From a candidate division FCPU426 bacterium (GTDB lineage Bacteria > Oederibacteriota > Muellerivitia > Muellerivitales > DAHXKG01), in assembly GCA_027366525.1 (NCBI GenBank), contig DAHXKG010000008.1, positions 1 to 64,000 of the forward strand: a stretch of DNA of 64,000 bases, written 5' to 3'. Positions 42,633-50,630 of the stretch are shown piece after piece. The stretch's first letter is position 1. Each line of letters starts with the position of its first letter. Under the pieces are notes generated by a model, which saw nothing but the letters and a program-made list of their open reading frames with translations, searched no databases and was not told the origin of the DNA. The position numbers and the translations under genes were made by a program.

Positions 42633-45227
42633 TTGGATAACGTTACTAATATTTTAAATCAATTAAGTCACAGTTCAAAAACAACAATAATGGATTTATT
42701 GTCTGGGAAAAATTTGCCCAGTTCTACTTCCTCAAACAGTGAAAATTCCAATTTTCAGAAAGTATTAAAGGAATTATTAAGTTCAGCGGCCACGATACCC
42801 AATAATGAATCTTCGAGTTCTAATGTAGCTAGTCAAGTTTCAACTAGCCTTTTTGAAGAATCACTCACGCTACAAAATAATACCCCAACGCCAACAACGT
42901 TAAATACCCAATCCACGATATCAAGTTTGTCTTTAAATAGTCCCTCGACAAATAGCTCCTCGACAATTTTGGAATCTTCTAGTTTGCTTTTAAATCTGTT
43001 GTCGACTTTGCTGACAGTTAATTCCCAAAATAATGTTTCTCCCAATACCAGTGCAACAGGTTTATCAAATTCTGAAAATAATATCGGAAATTTATTGAAT
43101 TATCTTCAGAAGACGATGAATCAATTTTTAAATTTATTGTCAGATATTCAAACGCTGCCCATGTCTCAAATCCAAGCCACGTTGGAACAGATGACCCATC
43201 TCCAAGGTTCATCCGCCTCCATTACAACTTTTCTTAATAATTTACAATCTGATTTAAAAAATATATCCAAGCAAACGACACAAACGCCTAAACAAATTAT
43301 GGGGAATGTGACCTTTCAACAAGTGGTTTTTCAAGCTATTTTGATTCAGGGAGTAGAACAATCAAATAATACTCAATCTTCGACAAGCAAGACTTTTTCA
43401 ACATCGTCCACAATGGTTTTCTCAGGGATGATAAGTGTTGAGAGTTTAGATTTCGGGGTATTATTAAATCAAACGAATGGATCTACTCCGGTTAATAAGG
43501 GGATGACGGGTTCAGCGAGTACGCTACTTCAGTCAACCAATCCAAATTTACTATCAAACTCAGGCAAAAATTTGGGTGATTTGATTCAATTATTAGCTCA
43601 ATCCAATGTTTCCCAAGCAATTTTAGAAATTGCAGTTCAAACTTGGAATGCGAGTGCTCAAATGAATTCAATGACCAATAAAGATTCATCCATACCCAAC
43701 TCGCTATCCATTTCTTCCGCGAGTAGCATTAATGTTAATGAGAATTCTAAAAGCTTGGTTCGGGAAATTTTGAATTCCACACAAGGATCAAACTTAAAAA
43801 CGAATGAGCTTTCTTCCAATTCAACTGTAATTACACCATCGTCGGTTCAAAATCCAACGCAAGAACAATTGGCTTCAAGTTTTAAAACTATTTTGACGGA
43901 ACTAACCAGTTTAAGTCAAAAAATGGCCGACCAGACCCTCACTGCTTCTGAAGCATTGCAACAGCTGCGCCCCATTATTGAAACTTTAAGTCATTTGGGA
44001 ATTCAATTGAACAATTCCATTACGCCCGCGAATTTAATGAGTGAGGTTCAAACGATTACTGAATTGGTAAAAAATTCGATTAATAGTATTAATATGACGA
44101 ACTCCGTAAACACGAATTTGAAATCTTCCACCCTGCCGCTGAATCAGGAGAACAAGACTACGATATCCCTGACTGCGTCAGACCCGTCATCGACCCCAAA
44201 CTTGAAATCTTCCACCCTGCCGCTGAATCAGGGGAACAATAGTACAATATCCCTGACTGCGTCAGATCCGCCATCGACCCCAAATTTGAAGTCTTCCACC
44301 CTGCCGCTGAATCAAGAGAGCAACAGTACGCTTGCCATGAGTGTTCCAACTCCTTCATCCACGACTAATTTGAAACCCAGTATGGAAGTGCAAAACCTAT
44401 CAGAAAACACTTCTAATACAGGACTTGAAACAGTTTATCCATTAAACGTATCAAAATTGGTCGCTAATTCAGGATCCGATAAATTGAGTTCCAATAATCA
44501 AGAACTCTCGCTTACGACAGGGATCACGCTCAATGAATCTACGTTAGGTGTTGCTCCTAAAACCACATCCAGCACTTCAAATACACCAACAAACTTACTA
44601 AATCAAAATACTAATAAGGTGATTGAGCCGAGCCCTGTTGCTGAAAACGGAAAATTAGTTTCTTCTGGTGCTAAAACAATATTAGGATCTGGGCATATAA
44701 CTCCAAATATGGCTGAATCGGCCGCATCGTTGACCGCGGGATCGACAGCAGTTTTGGGTAACAATGAAAGTTTAGGTACTCTAAATCCTGCTATCTTGTC
44801 AACAATGATTATCAACCAAATTAGCACTCAAGTTTCCAGTCAATTACAGCAGTTACATGTTCAATCACAGATTAACTTCCAGCTAATTCCTGAAAATTTG
44901 GGTAAGGTGGCTGTTCAACTGGTTTTAGTCGATCAGACTGTTTCCGCTAATATTGTAGTGACTAATGCGGATGTGCGCGATCTCCTGCAGCACCATCTGG
45001 TGGAGTTGAACTCAGCGCTAATTCAATCTGGCCTTCAAATCAGCAATCTTCAAGTTCATGTACAAACTGGCTCCTCGAATCTTTTGGGGCAATATTATCA
45101 ATACCAACAAGAGTCGACGAAAAACAAAAAGTTGTCAACATTATTATCTGGTGGTGGTATTATATCAATGACTTCTGAAGTTGCGGGAATAGTTTATGAT
45201 CAAGGAGCAGTAAATATATTGGCTTAA
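42633..45227 (+). CDS. fliK: Flagellar hook-length control protein FliK
   Basis: 864 residues, very long for FliK. Most of the chain is a low-complexity Ser/Thr/Asn/Gln-rich region that would act as the molecular ruler. It includes three tandem 28-residue repeats (listed separately). The C-terminal domain at about 740-815 is recognisable: INFQLIPENLGKVAVQLVLVDQTVSANIVV, RDLLQHHLVELNSALIQSGLQISNLQVHV. It probably starts at TTG 42633 with AAAGAGG upstream. flgD and flgE follow, as expected for a hook-building block. Confidence 0.9.
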   Translation: MDNVTNILNQLSHSSKTTIMDLLSGKNLPSSTSSNSENSNFQKVLKELLSSAATIPNNESSSSNVASQVSTSLFEESLTLQNNTPTPTTLNTQSTISSLSLNSPSTNSSSTILESSSLLLNLLSTLLTVNSQNNVSPNTSATGLSNSENNIGNLLNYLQKTMNQFLNLLSDIQTLPMSQIQATLEQMTHLQGSSASITTFLNNLQSDLKNISKQTTQTPKQIMGNVTFQQVVFQAILIQGVEQSNNTQSSTSKTFSTSSTMVFSGMISVESLDFGVLLNQTNGSTPVNKGMTGSASTLLQSTNPNLLSNSGKNLGDLIQLLAQSNVSQAILEIAVQTWNASAQMNSMTNKDSSIPNSLSISSASSINVNENSKSLVREILNSTQGSNLKTNELSSNSTVITPSSVQNPTQEQLASSFKTILTELTSLSQKMADQTLTASEALQQLRPIIETLSHLGIQLNNSITPANLMSEVQTITELVKNSINSINMTNSVNTNLKSSTLPLNQENKTTISLTASDPSSTPNLKSSTLPLNQGNNSTISLTASDPPSTPNLKSSTLPLNQESNSTLAMSVPTPSSTTNLKPSMEVQNLSENTSNTGLETVYPLNVSKLVANSGSDKLSSNNQELSLTTGITLNESTLGVAPKTTSSTSNTPTNLLNQNTNKVIEPSPVAENGKLVSSGAKTILGSGHITPNMAESAASLTAGSTAVLGNNESLGTLNPAILSTMIINQISTQVSSQLQQLHVQSQINFQLIPENLGKVAVQLVLVDQTVSANIVVTNADVRDLLQHHLVELNSALIQSGLQISNLQVHVQTGSSNLLGQYYQYQQESTKNKKLSTLLSGGGIISMTSEVAGIVYDQGAVNILA
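44118..44369 (+). repeat. Three 84-base tandem repeats inside fliK
   Basis: Units begin at 44118, 44202 and 44286, each 84 bases and in frame, encoding LKSSTLPLNQ(E/G) ... ISLTASDP(S/P)STPN. A fourth start (LKPS) appears at 44370 but then diverges. The first two units are nearly identical in DNA, so the array is probably recent and can expand or contract by 28 residues without breaking the frame. Confidence 0.9.
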
Positions 45228-45290
45228 AGTTAAAGTTTTTGAAGAATATGACGTTAGGTTTATCAGTAAATCTGAAGAAAGAGGTGGCTT

Positions 45291-45698
45291 ATGATTTCAG
45301 GCGTTAATGGAAGCAATAGTAATATTGTTAATATGCCGGCAACGAGTTCACAAACAACTGCGTCGGATATTGGTTCAGAACAAGCATTTTTGCAATTGCT
45401 CATTACTCAATTGAAAAATCAAGATCCAACTAATCCAGCCGATCCAACTCAATTCGTTGCTGAATTAGCTCAGTTTTCAAGTTTAGAGCAAATGACGAAT
45501 ATGAACTCAAATATCCAATCGTTGGAACAAATGTCGGTAGTGGGCTTAATTGGGAAAACTGCTACGGTAGCAGATTCAAGTGCACCAGGCGGATTTGTAA
45601 CCGGAACCATCAATGGAATTACGTACTATGCGAATGGTCCAGCAGTCAATATTAACGGCCAGGATTATGCATTTAGTGCAGTACAAAACATTCAATGA
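45291..45698 (+). CDS. flgD: Flagellar hook scaffold protein FlgD (short form)
   Basis: 135 residues. The conserved N-terminal part reads EQAFLQLLITQLKNQDPTNPADPTQFVAELAQFSSLEQMTNMN, followed by VGLIGKTATVADSS and a short beta segment. The C-terminal Ig-like/Tudor part found in enterobacterial FlgD (about 230 residues) is missing, as in Bacillus. FlgD caps the growing hook. AAAGAGGTGG precedes the start. Confidence 0.95.
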   Translation: MISGVNGSNSNIVNMPATSSQTTASDIGSEQAFLQLLITQLKNQDPTNPADPTQFVAELAQFSSLEQMTNMNSNIQSLEQMSVVGLIGKTATVADSSAPGGFVTGTINGITYYANGPAVNINGQDYAFSAVQNIQ

Positions 45699-45714
45699 TC
45701 TAGGGGAGTAATCA

Positions 45715-46134
45715 GTGGTTCAGCCAGTTAGTTTTAATGGAAAAATTTTTAAAACGCAGGATGTGAATGAGACTGCGGTCACTCATCCAACGAGTTTCCC
45801 TTCAGTTGCTGGGAAAACCTTGGATACAACTCAACCATTTGAATCCGTTTTGCAAGGCGTAGTTGGAAAAACAACGGAGTTGAAATTTTCAACACATGCC
45901 AAAGAGCGACTTCAGATGAGAAACATCCAACTGGGATCCTCGGATCTAGAAAAAATATCAGATGCTGTGAATAAAGCGGCGGCCAAGGGTTCACAAGAAT
46001 CCTTGTTGGTAATGCATAATAGTAATTTGGCTTTAATTGTTAGTATTAAAAATCGTACTGTCATTACGGCATTAGACGGATCAAGTATGAAAAATAATGT
46101 CTTTACTAATATTGACAGTGCAATCATTGTTTGA
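45715..46134 (+). CDS. TIGR02530-family flagellar operon protein
   Basis: 139 residues. The C-terminal 85 match the family pattern: LKFSTHAKERLQMRNIQLGSSDLEKISDAVNKAAAKGSQESLLVMHNSNLALIVSIKNRTVITALDGSSMK, ending NVFTNIDSAIIV. It is normally found between flgD and flgE in Firmicutes and related phyla, exactly as here. No function is established. GTG start after GGGGAG. Confidence 0.88.
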   Translation: MVQPVSFNGKIFKTQDVNETAVTHPTSFPSVAGKTLDTTQPFESVLQGVVGKTTELKFSTHAKERLQMRNIQLGSSDLEKISDAVNKAAAKGSQESLLVMHNSNLALIVSIKNRTVITALDGSSMKNNVFTNIDSAIIV

Positions 46135-46143
46135 GGAGTAATA

Positions 46144-46175
46144 TTTCGGGCTGGACCTAAATAGGAAGCCTGAAA
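46144..46175 (+). promoter_or_regulatory. Structured RNA element upstream of flgE (type shared with flgG)
   Basis: Outer arms TTTCGGGCT (46144-46152) and AGCCTGAAA (46167-46175) pair over nine positions, one of them G-T. Inside are GGA on the left and A on the right, then an inner stem CCT/AGG with an AAAT loop. The plan equals that at 34990-35018 with changed paired bases. It ends 33 bases before the flgE ATG, with the ribosome site AGGGAGG between. Confidence 0.5.
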
Positions 46176-46208
46176 TCAAAACTTTAAGAGTCTTATAGGG
46201 AGGCAAAT

Positions 46209-48038
46209 ATGTCTAATGAAGCGATGTTTAGTGCGGTTTCAGGCCTGCAAGCAGACAGCACATGGCTGGATGTTATCGGAAATAATATTTCCAATCAAAA
46301 TACCGTTGGTTATAAAGCCAGTCGTTTGGAATTTGCAAGCCAGCTCAGTCAAACCTTAAATGCGGGTAGTGGTCCAGATCCCGGACAAAATTTAGGTGGT
46401 GTGAACCCGATGCAAGTTGGATTGGGTACTCGGGTTGAATCGATTCAAACTCTTTTTACGGAAGGCCCATTACAGCAGACGGGTATTTCTACGGATATTG
46501 CGATTGTGGGAAATGGTTTTATTGTTGCCAAGCAAGGATCGCAAACCGTATACACGCGAGCTGGAAATTTAACATTTGATGGAAATGGAAATTTGGTTAC
46601 GGCAAATGGTGCCATTGTTCAAGGCTACACTGCGTCGGAACAATTTACACAACAAACGATTAACGCGGGTGCGGCGCCTCTAGTAGTTACATATTCTTCA
46701 GAAACTTTAACGACGAATGGAGTGCCTCAAAACATTCAAATCAATCAAAGCTTAACCATTCCAGCTAAAGCAACATCCCAGGTTAATTTCACCGGTAACC
46801 TTGATTCATTTCAACAAGCAGATCAGCCAGGTGGCGTGTTGAATCTTGCGGTGGGTGGTGTGGATCAGCTTCCCGTTGCCGCTGCTACTTTCGCAGCAAC
46901 AGCCAATCTTGAAGCTAACCCTAATAATGCAGCGGATACCGTCTTGCATCAAGATGGAAATTACGCATTAAACGGTGCTGCAGCAGGCGCACAACAAGCC
47001 AATCCTTTAGTAACGGGTGGTGGTGTGAGTATTGCTGCTGCAAACGCTGATGCAAACTATGTTTGGAATCAGAATCCACCGGTACCACCTGCCAAAACGG
47101 TTGTGACGACGATTTATAATTCAGTTGGAGACCCAATTCAAGTTACAACGCTATTTTATCAAGTTAATGATTTGGGACAGGCTGGAATTAACACTCCAAC
47201 ATCGGCTCAACCAAGTCAGGTTGCTTATGCGTGGTATTCTTTTAATACAACCGGAGGAGTACAACCCTATACCGGAGCTACGACAGCAACTCAAACTCCA
47301 AATTTATTGGGTGGATCAGGTATTATTGAAGGGTACAGCAGAAATACAGGAAATCAGTATGAAGGGGATTTAATATATTTTAACACGGATGGTTCGTTGG
47401 CATCCATGGGAGGAGTCGATGTAACTACGGGAACTCAAGTGGCCCCAACACTTTATATCCCTCCGGCTAATCCAGGGATTCCAGCCGCTTCTCCGTTACC
47501 CACTAACGGCGCTCAAATTGTCGCTGCACAGCTTAACTTTGGGACAGCTGGAACACTGGGTTTTGGTCAAAGAAATGGTCTTTTCAGTGATGCAGAAGGC
47601 AGCTATCAAGTAGTCAATGGGGTGAACACGTATGTACCGAGCAGTACAGCGTATGTGTCATCACAGAATGGTTATGCCGATGGTACCTTGCAGAGTGTGA
47701 GTTTTGACCAAACAGGAACGATTCAGGGTGCGTTTAGCAATGGACAAACGGTAGCACTGGGGCAAATTGTTATGGCCAATTTTGCCAATCCGGATGGATT
47801 GAACAATATTGGTGGTACAGATTTCACGCCATCTTCCAATTCGGGACCAGAGTATGTTGGATTGGCTGGTACCAATGGGTTGGGGACGGTTCAAGGAAGC
47901 ACATTGGAAATGTCTAATGTGGACTTGACAACGGAACTATCCAACATGATTATTGCTCAAAATGCATTTGATGCAAATGCAAGAGTTGTTACGGTAGTGA
48001 GTCAAGAAGATCAGACTCTAACTCAATTGGGCCTGTAA
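46209..48038 (+). CDS. flgE: Flagellar hook protein FlgE
   Basis: 609 residues, a long hook protein (E. coli about 400). N-terminal MFSAVSGLQADSTWLDVIGNNISNQNTVGYKASRLEFASQLSQT and C-terminal QGSTLEMSNVDLTTELSNMIIAQNAFDANARVVTVVSQEDQTLTQLGL form the coiled D0 core. The middle (about 130-540) is an enlarged, Ala/Asn/Gly-rich surface domain with KTVVTTIYNSVGDPIQVTTLFYQ. A leader hairpin lies just upstream and a strong hairpin just downstream. Confidence 0.97.
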   Translation: MSNEAMFSAVSGLQADSTWLDVIGNNISNQNTVGYKASRLEFASQLSQTLNAGSGPDPGQNLGGVNPMQVGLGTRVESIQTLFTEGPLQQTGISTDIAIVGNGFIVAKQGSQTVYTRAGNLTFDGNGNLVTANGAIVQGYTASEQFTQQTINAGAAPLVVTYSSETLTTNGVPQNIQINQSLTIPAKATSQVNFTGNLDSFQQADQPGGVLNLAVGGVDQLPVAAATFAATANLEANPNNAADTVLHQDGNYALNGAAAGAQQANPLVTGGGVSIAAANADANYVWNQNPPVPPAKTVVTTIYNSVGDPIQVTTLFYQVNDLGQAGINTPTSAQPSQVAYAWYSFNTTGGVQPYTGATTATQTPNLLGGSGIIEGYSRNTGNQYEGDLIYFNTDGSLASMGGVDVTTGTQVAPTLYIPPANPGIPAASPLPTNGAQIVAAQLNFGTAGTLGFGQRNGLFSDAEGSYQVVNGVNTYVPSSTAYVSSQNGYADGTLQSVSFDQTGTIQGAFSNGQTVALGQIVMANFANPDGLNNIGGTDFTPSSNSGPEYVGLAGTNGLGTVQGSTLEMSNVDLTTELSNMIIAQNAFDANARVVTVVSQEDQTLTQLGL

Positions 48039-48046
48039 GTTAATTA

Positions 48047-48083
48047 AGACATGGGGAACGAAGATAAATCGTTCCCCATGTCT
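48047..48083 (+). terminator. Perfect 15-bp hairpin after flgE
   Basis: Arms AGACATGGGGAACGA (48047-48061) and TCGTTCCCCATGTCT (48069-48083) are fully complementary around a 7-base loop. It starts nine bases after the flgE stop. There is no T run behind it, so it may end or stabilise the flgE transcript, or attenuate the genes after it, rather than be a classical intrinsic terminator. Confidence 0.6.
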
Positions 48084-48100
48084 GGTTTGAAAGGAAATGC

Positions 48101-49123
48101 TTGTTTAGGATTAAATCAGTTTGTGATAATATCCAAGTGCTTAAGCCTTTTAAAAAAAACCAGTTATTCTACTGGTTAATAATGGGTTTTTTTTTTATTT
48201 CAGTTTGTTTAGCAGGTTGTAGTTCAAACCCAACTTCGAATCAAGTTTCAAATTTTACAGTTCTTGCATCATTTTCATCGAATCAGTCAGTAACCCTTCA
48301 AGCACCCTATGGGATCTATGTGGCTCCTTCTACTGGAAATGTGTATGTAACTAATTGTAACCCATCGGCGAATGAACCGGCCATAGTTGAATTATCAAGT
48401 AATCTGACGTATATAGCGGGCTTTGGAAAAACTAGCGCTACGTTCGATCAAAATCAAGCAGGAACTTTTTTTCAACCACGTGGAATCACCTCAGATGGAA
48501 CGAATTTCTACATTTCAGATTGGCAGAATAGTCAAGTGCAAGGTTACAATGGGTCATCTTTTTTTATAGCTCCCGTATCACCCGTACAAGAAGATCCTTG
48601 GGGGATTGATTATGATCGTAGTGCGACCTCACTTTTAGTGGTTGAAAATGCTGAATTCCAATCCAACTCCAACTCCAACTTGAGTCAAGTTTATTCTTTT
48701 AACATAGGCTTAAGCGCGTCAAGTCCTTTAGAAAATATCACTCAACCGATTGATTTAATCGGAGTAACGGCCGATTCAGCGGGCAATATCTATGTGACAG
48801 ATAATAAGAATGAGCGAATTATCAAGTTTAATTCAGCTGGTGTTTCTTTGACTTCCTGGGGGTCTCGTGGAAGCCTGCCAGGACAGTTTTCGTCAGGCAT
48901 TTCAGGCATTATGGCCGACAGTTCCAATAATATTTGGGTTACAGATATGGGAAGTGGTGCGGGTTCAATTCAGGAATTTTCGAATAGTGGAGCTTTTGAA
49001 GGGGAATGGAAGGCCCCGCCGAGTCTTTCTCTTTTTGCGCCGGCGGATATCCAAATTGGCCCAAATGGCAATTTTTATGTATGTGATGCTGAAAATAGTG
49101 TAGTCTATGAGCTTAGTTTATAG
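48101..49123 (+). CDS. NHL-type beta-propeller lipoprotein
   Basis: 340 residues. After a charged N-terminus, a hydrophobic stretch ends in the lipobox LAGC with Cys40, so it should be lipid-anchored. The rest shows repeated NHL-like blades: GIYVAPSTGNVYVTNC, GITSDGTNFYISDWQNSQVQGY, GVTADSAGNIYVTDNKNERIIKF, GIMADSSNNIWVTDMGSG, IQIGPNGNFYVCDAENSVVYEL. I start at TTG 48101 with AAAGGA five bases upstream; ATG 48182 would leave too short a signal. Such a gene between flgE and flbD is unusual and no flagellar role is known. Confidence 0.8.
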   Translation: MFRIKSVCDNIQVLKPFKKNQLFYWLIMGFFFISVCLAGCSSNPTSNQVSNFTVLASFSSNQSVTLQAPYGIYVAPSTGNVYVTNCNPSANEPAIVELSSNLTYIAGFGKTSATFDQNQAGTFFQPRGITSDGTNFYISDWQNSQVQGYNGSSFFIAPVSPVQEDPWGIDYDRSATSLLVVENAEFQSNSNSNLSQVYSFNIGLSASSPLENITQPIDLIGVTADSAGNIYVTDNKNERIIKFNSAGVSLTSWGSRGSLPGQFSSGISGIMADSSNNIWVTDMGSGAGSIQEFSNSGAFEGEWKAPPSLSLFAPADIQIGPNGNFYVCDAENSVVYELSL

Positions 49124-49183
49124 CCTATAAATGATGGTTCAAAAATTTAATTTTTAAAGTATTAGCTTGGAAATGGGTGATTT

Positions 49184-49405
49184 ATGATTAAAATAACTAG
49201 ATTAAATGGTCAAGAAGTTTATGTTAATTGTGATTTGATTTTGTTTATTGAAAGCTCTCCAGAAACTATTTTAACACTCGAAAGCGGGAAAAAGATCACG
49301 GTTAAAGAAACGATTACAGAAGTTGTTAAAAGGATTGTCGAATTCAAAGCAAAGTGTTATCCTAAGGTAGTGGATGCAGTTGAAAAAAGCAGCGATCATT
49401 TATGA
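49184..49405 (+). CDS. flbD: FlbD-family flagellar protein (short type)
   Basis: 73 residues: MIKITRLNGQEVYVNCDLILFIESSPETILTLESGKKITVKETITEVVKRIVEFK. This is the whole FlbD/YlzI family pattern, found beside flgE in Firmicutes and spirochaetes. It is unrelated to the Caulobacter regulator of the same name. Function is unknown. The 60-base gap upstream (49124-49183) holds no gene. Confidence 0.93.
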   Translation: MIKITRLNGQEVYVNCDLILFIESSPETILTLESGKKITVKETITEVVKRIVEFKAKCYPKVVDAVEKSSDHL

Positions 49406-49423
49406 TGATTAAAGAGGGAGTCA

Positions 49424-50614
49424 ATGTCAACACCGGTCACTTTTTATGCATCAAATCCACTGTTGGCGACTTTACCAACTGCCAAGACCACAAACCTACC
49501 TTTTAAAAATACGATTCAATCGCCTCAATCGGAATCATCAAACAATCATGTTCCTTTAGAAATTCAAACTGCTCGCAATCAAGTATTGAAACGTTTTAAA
49601 ATGGTTCCAGATATGATTCAAAGTGCCCTTTACCAAGTTTCAGCCATAAAAATACAAACCACATCATTTAATAACGAATTTAGCAATCGCACTTTAACGT
49701 TAAATACCAAGAATGGTTTTTCGTCTCAAAATAATTCAGTTAAAAATACGTTAACGGAAAACTCCCAAACTTTTTTAAATCCAATGAAGCCGGTTTCTTT
49801 GTCTCATCTAGCAACGACAGAAGTAAATACACCTGCGCGACCGACGGAAGCTCCATCCTTAATACAAACTGAAGTGAAAAATAAAGTGCCTTCCTTGGGA
49901 ACGCAAATCACAACGGGACAAATTCAAATGAAGGAAAAGCATCCATCATCATTATCAACTGAATTAGAAACAAGGGCACTCTCACAAGGAGGAAATAAAA
50001 ATCTGCTTTTAAATGCAGCGGTCAACATTTCAACACCCTTATCTACACGATTACAAAGCGCTCATCAAAAAATGGATGCGGTTCAAAGGCATGTAGTGAC
50101 GGCAGAAGTTTTGCTCAATCGAGTTAATAATCAGCGTACGGCAACGGGTAATATTCATCCACCCCAACCAGGACCGATCACCCCATTTTCACATCCGGTA
50201 TCACAGATTCAAAAAAATCGGAGAGAAACAATAATAACGAATCGTGCGATTGCAATCCATGATTCAGTGATTAATCAAACCGTAACACAAACAACCCAAT
50301 TGAAAAATAGAAGTATGCAATTAATTCAGACATTAGGGACTGGTTTTTTTACAGGCCAGAATATAACTAATATAACCAATTTAAAGCCAACCCCTTCTCA
50401 GACTCTTCCTCCCGTTTCAGCGACCTCAACCGTTCAAAATTTATCTCAAGTAAATTCGCAAACTGAGTTTCCAAATTTATTTTTGTCTTCCCCCGTTCAA
50501 GCTACTTCAGCAAATTTAATACCTCAGGCGCCCAAAACTCCATATCAAGTTCTAGAATCAAGAATTCCATTGAGAGCGGGAATGACTTTGAATTTATTAA
50601 ATCTGACGCTTTAA
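49424..50614 (+). CDS. Orphan Thr/Gln/Asn-rich protein at the end of the flagellar run
   Basis: 396 residues, no recognised domain. It lacks a signal peptide and membrane helices, is rich in Thr, Asn, Gln and Pro throughout, and is probably disordered except for short helices (for example about 215-235, THQKMDAVQRHVVTAEVLLNRVNNQ-like). Composition resembles the ruler part of FliK, but the FliK C-terminal domain is absent. It follows flbD by 18 bases, so it is probably co-transcribed, perhaps as an exported flagellar substrate. This role is a guess. Confidence 0.7.
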   Translation: MSTPVTFYASNPLLATLPTAKTTNLPFKNTIQSPQSESSNNHVPLEIQTARNQVLKRFKMVPDMIQSALYQVSAIKIQTTSFNNEFSNRTLTLNTKNGFSSQNNSVKNTLTENSQTFLNPMKPVSLSHLATTEVNTPARPTEAPSLIQTEVKNKVPSLGTQITTGQIQMKEKHPSSLSTELETRALSQGGNKNLLLNAAVNISTPLSTRLQSAHQKMDAVQRHVVTAEVLLNRVNNQRTATGNIHPPQPGPITPFSHPVSQIQKNRRETIITNRAIAIHDSVINQTVTQTTQLKNRSMQLIQTLGTGFFTGQNITNITNLKPTPSQTLPPVSATSTVQNLSQVNSQTEFPNLFLSSPVQATSANLIPQAPKTPYQVLESRIPLRAGMTLNLLNLTL

Positions 50615-50630
50615 ATAAAAAGGAACAATA

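Noticed and set aside
44118-44369. Tandem repeats considered as a CRISPR array
   Set aside because: Units are contiguous 84-base coding repeats without spacers and in frame with fliK.
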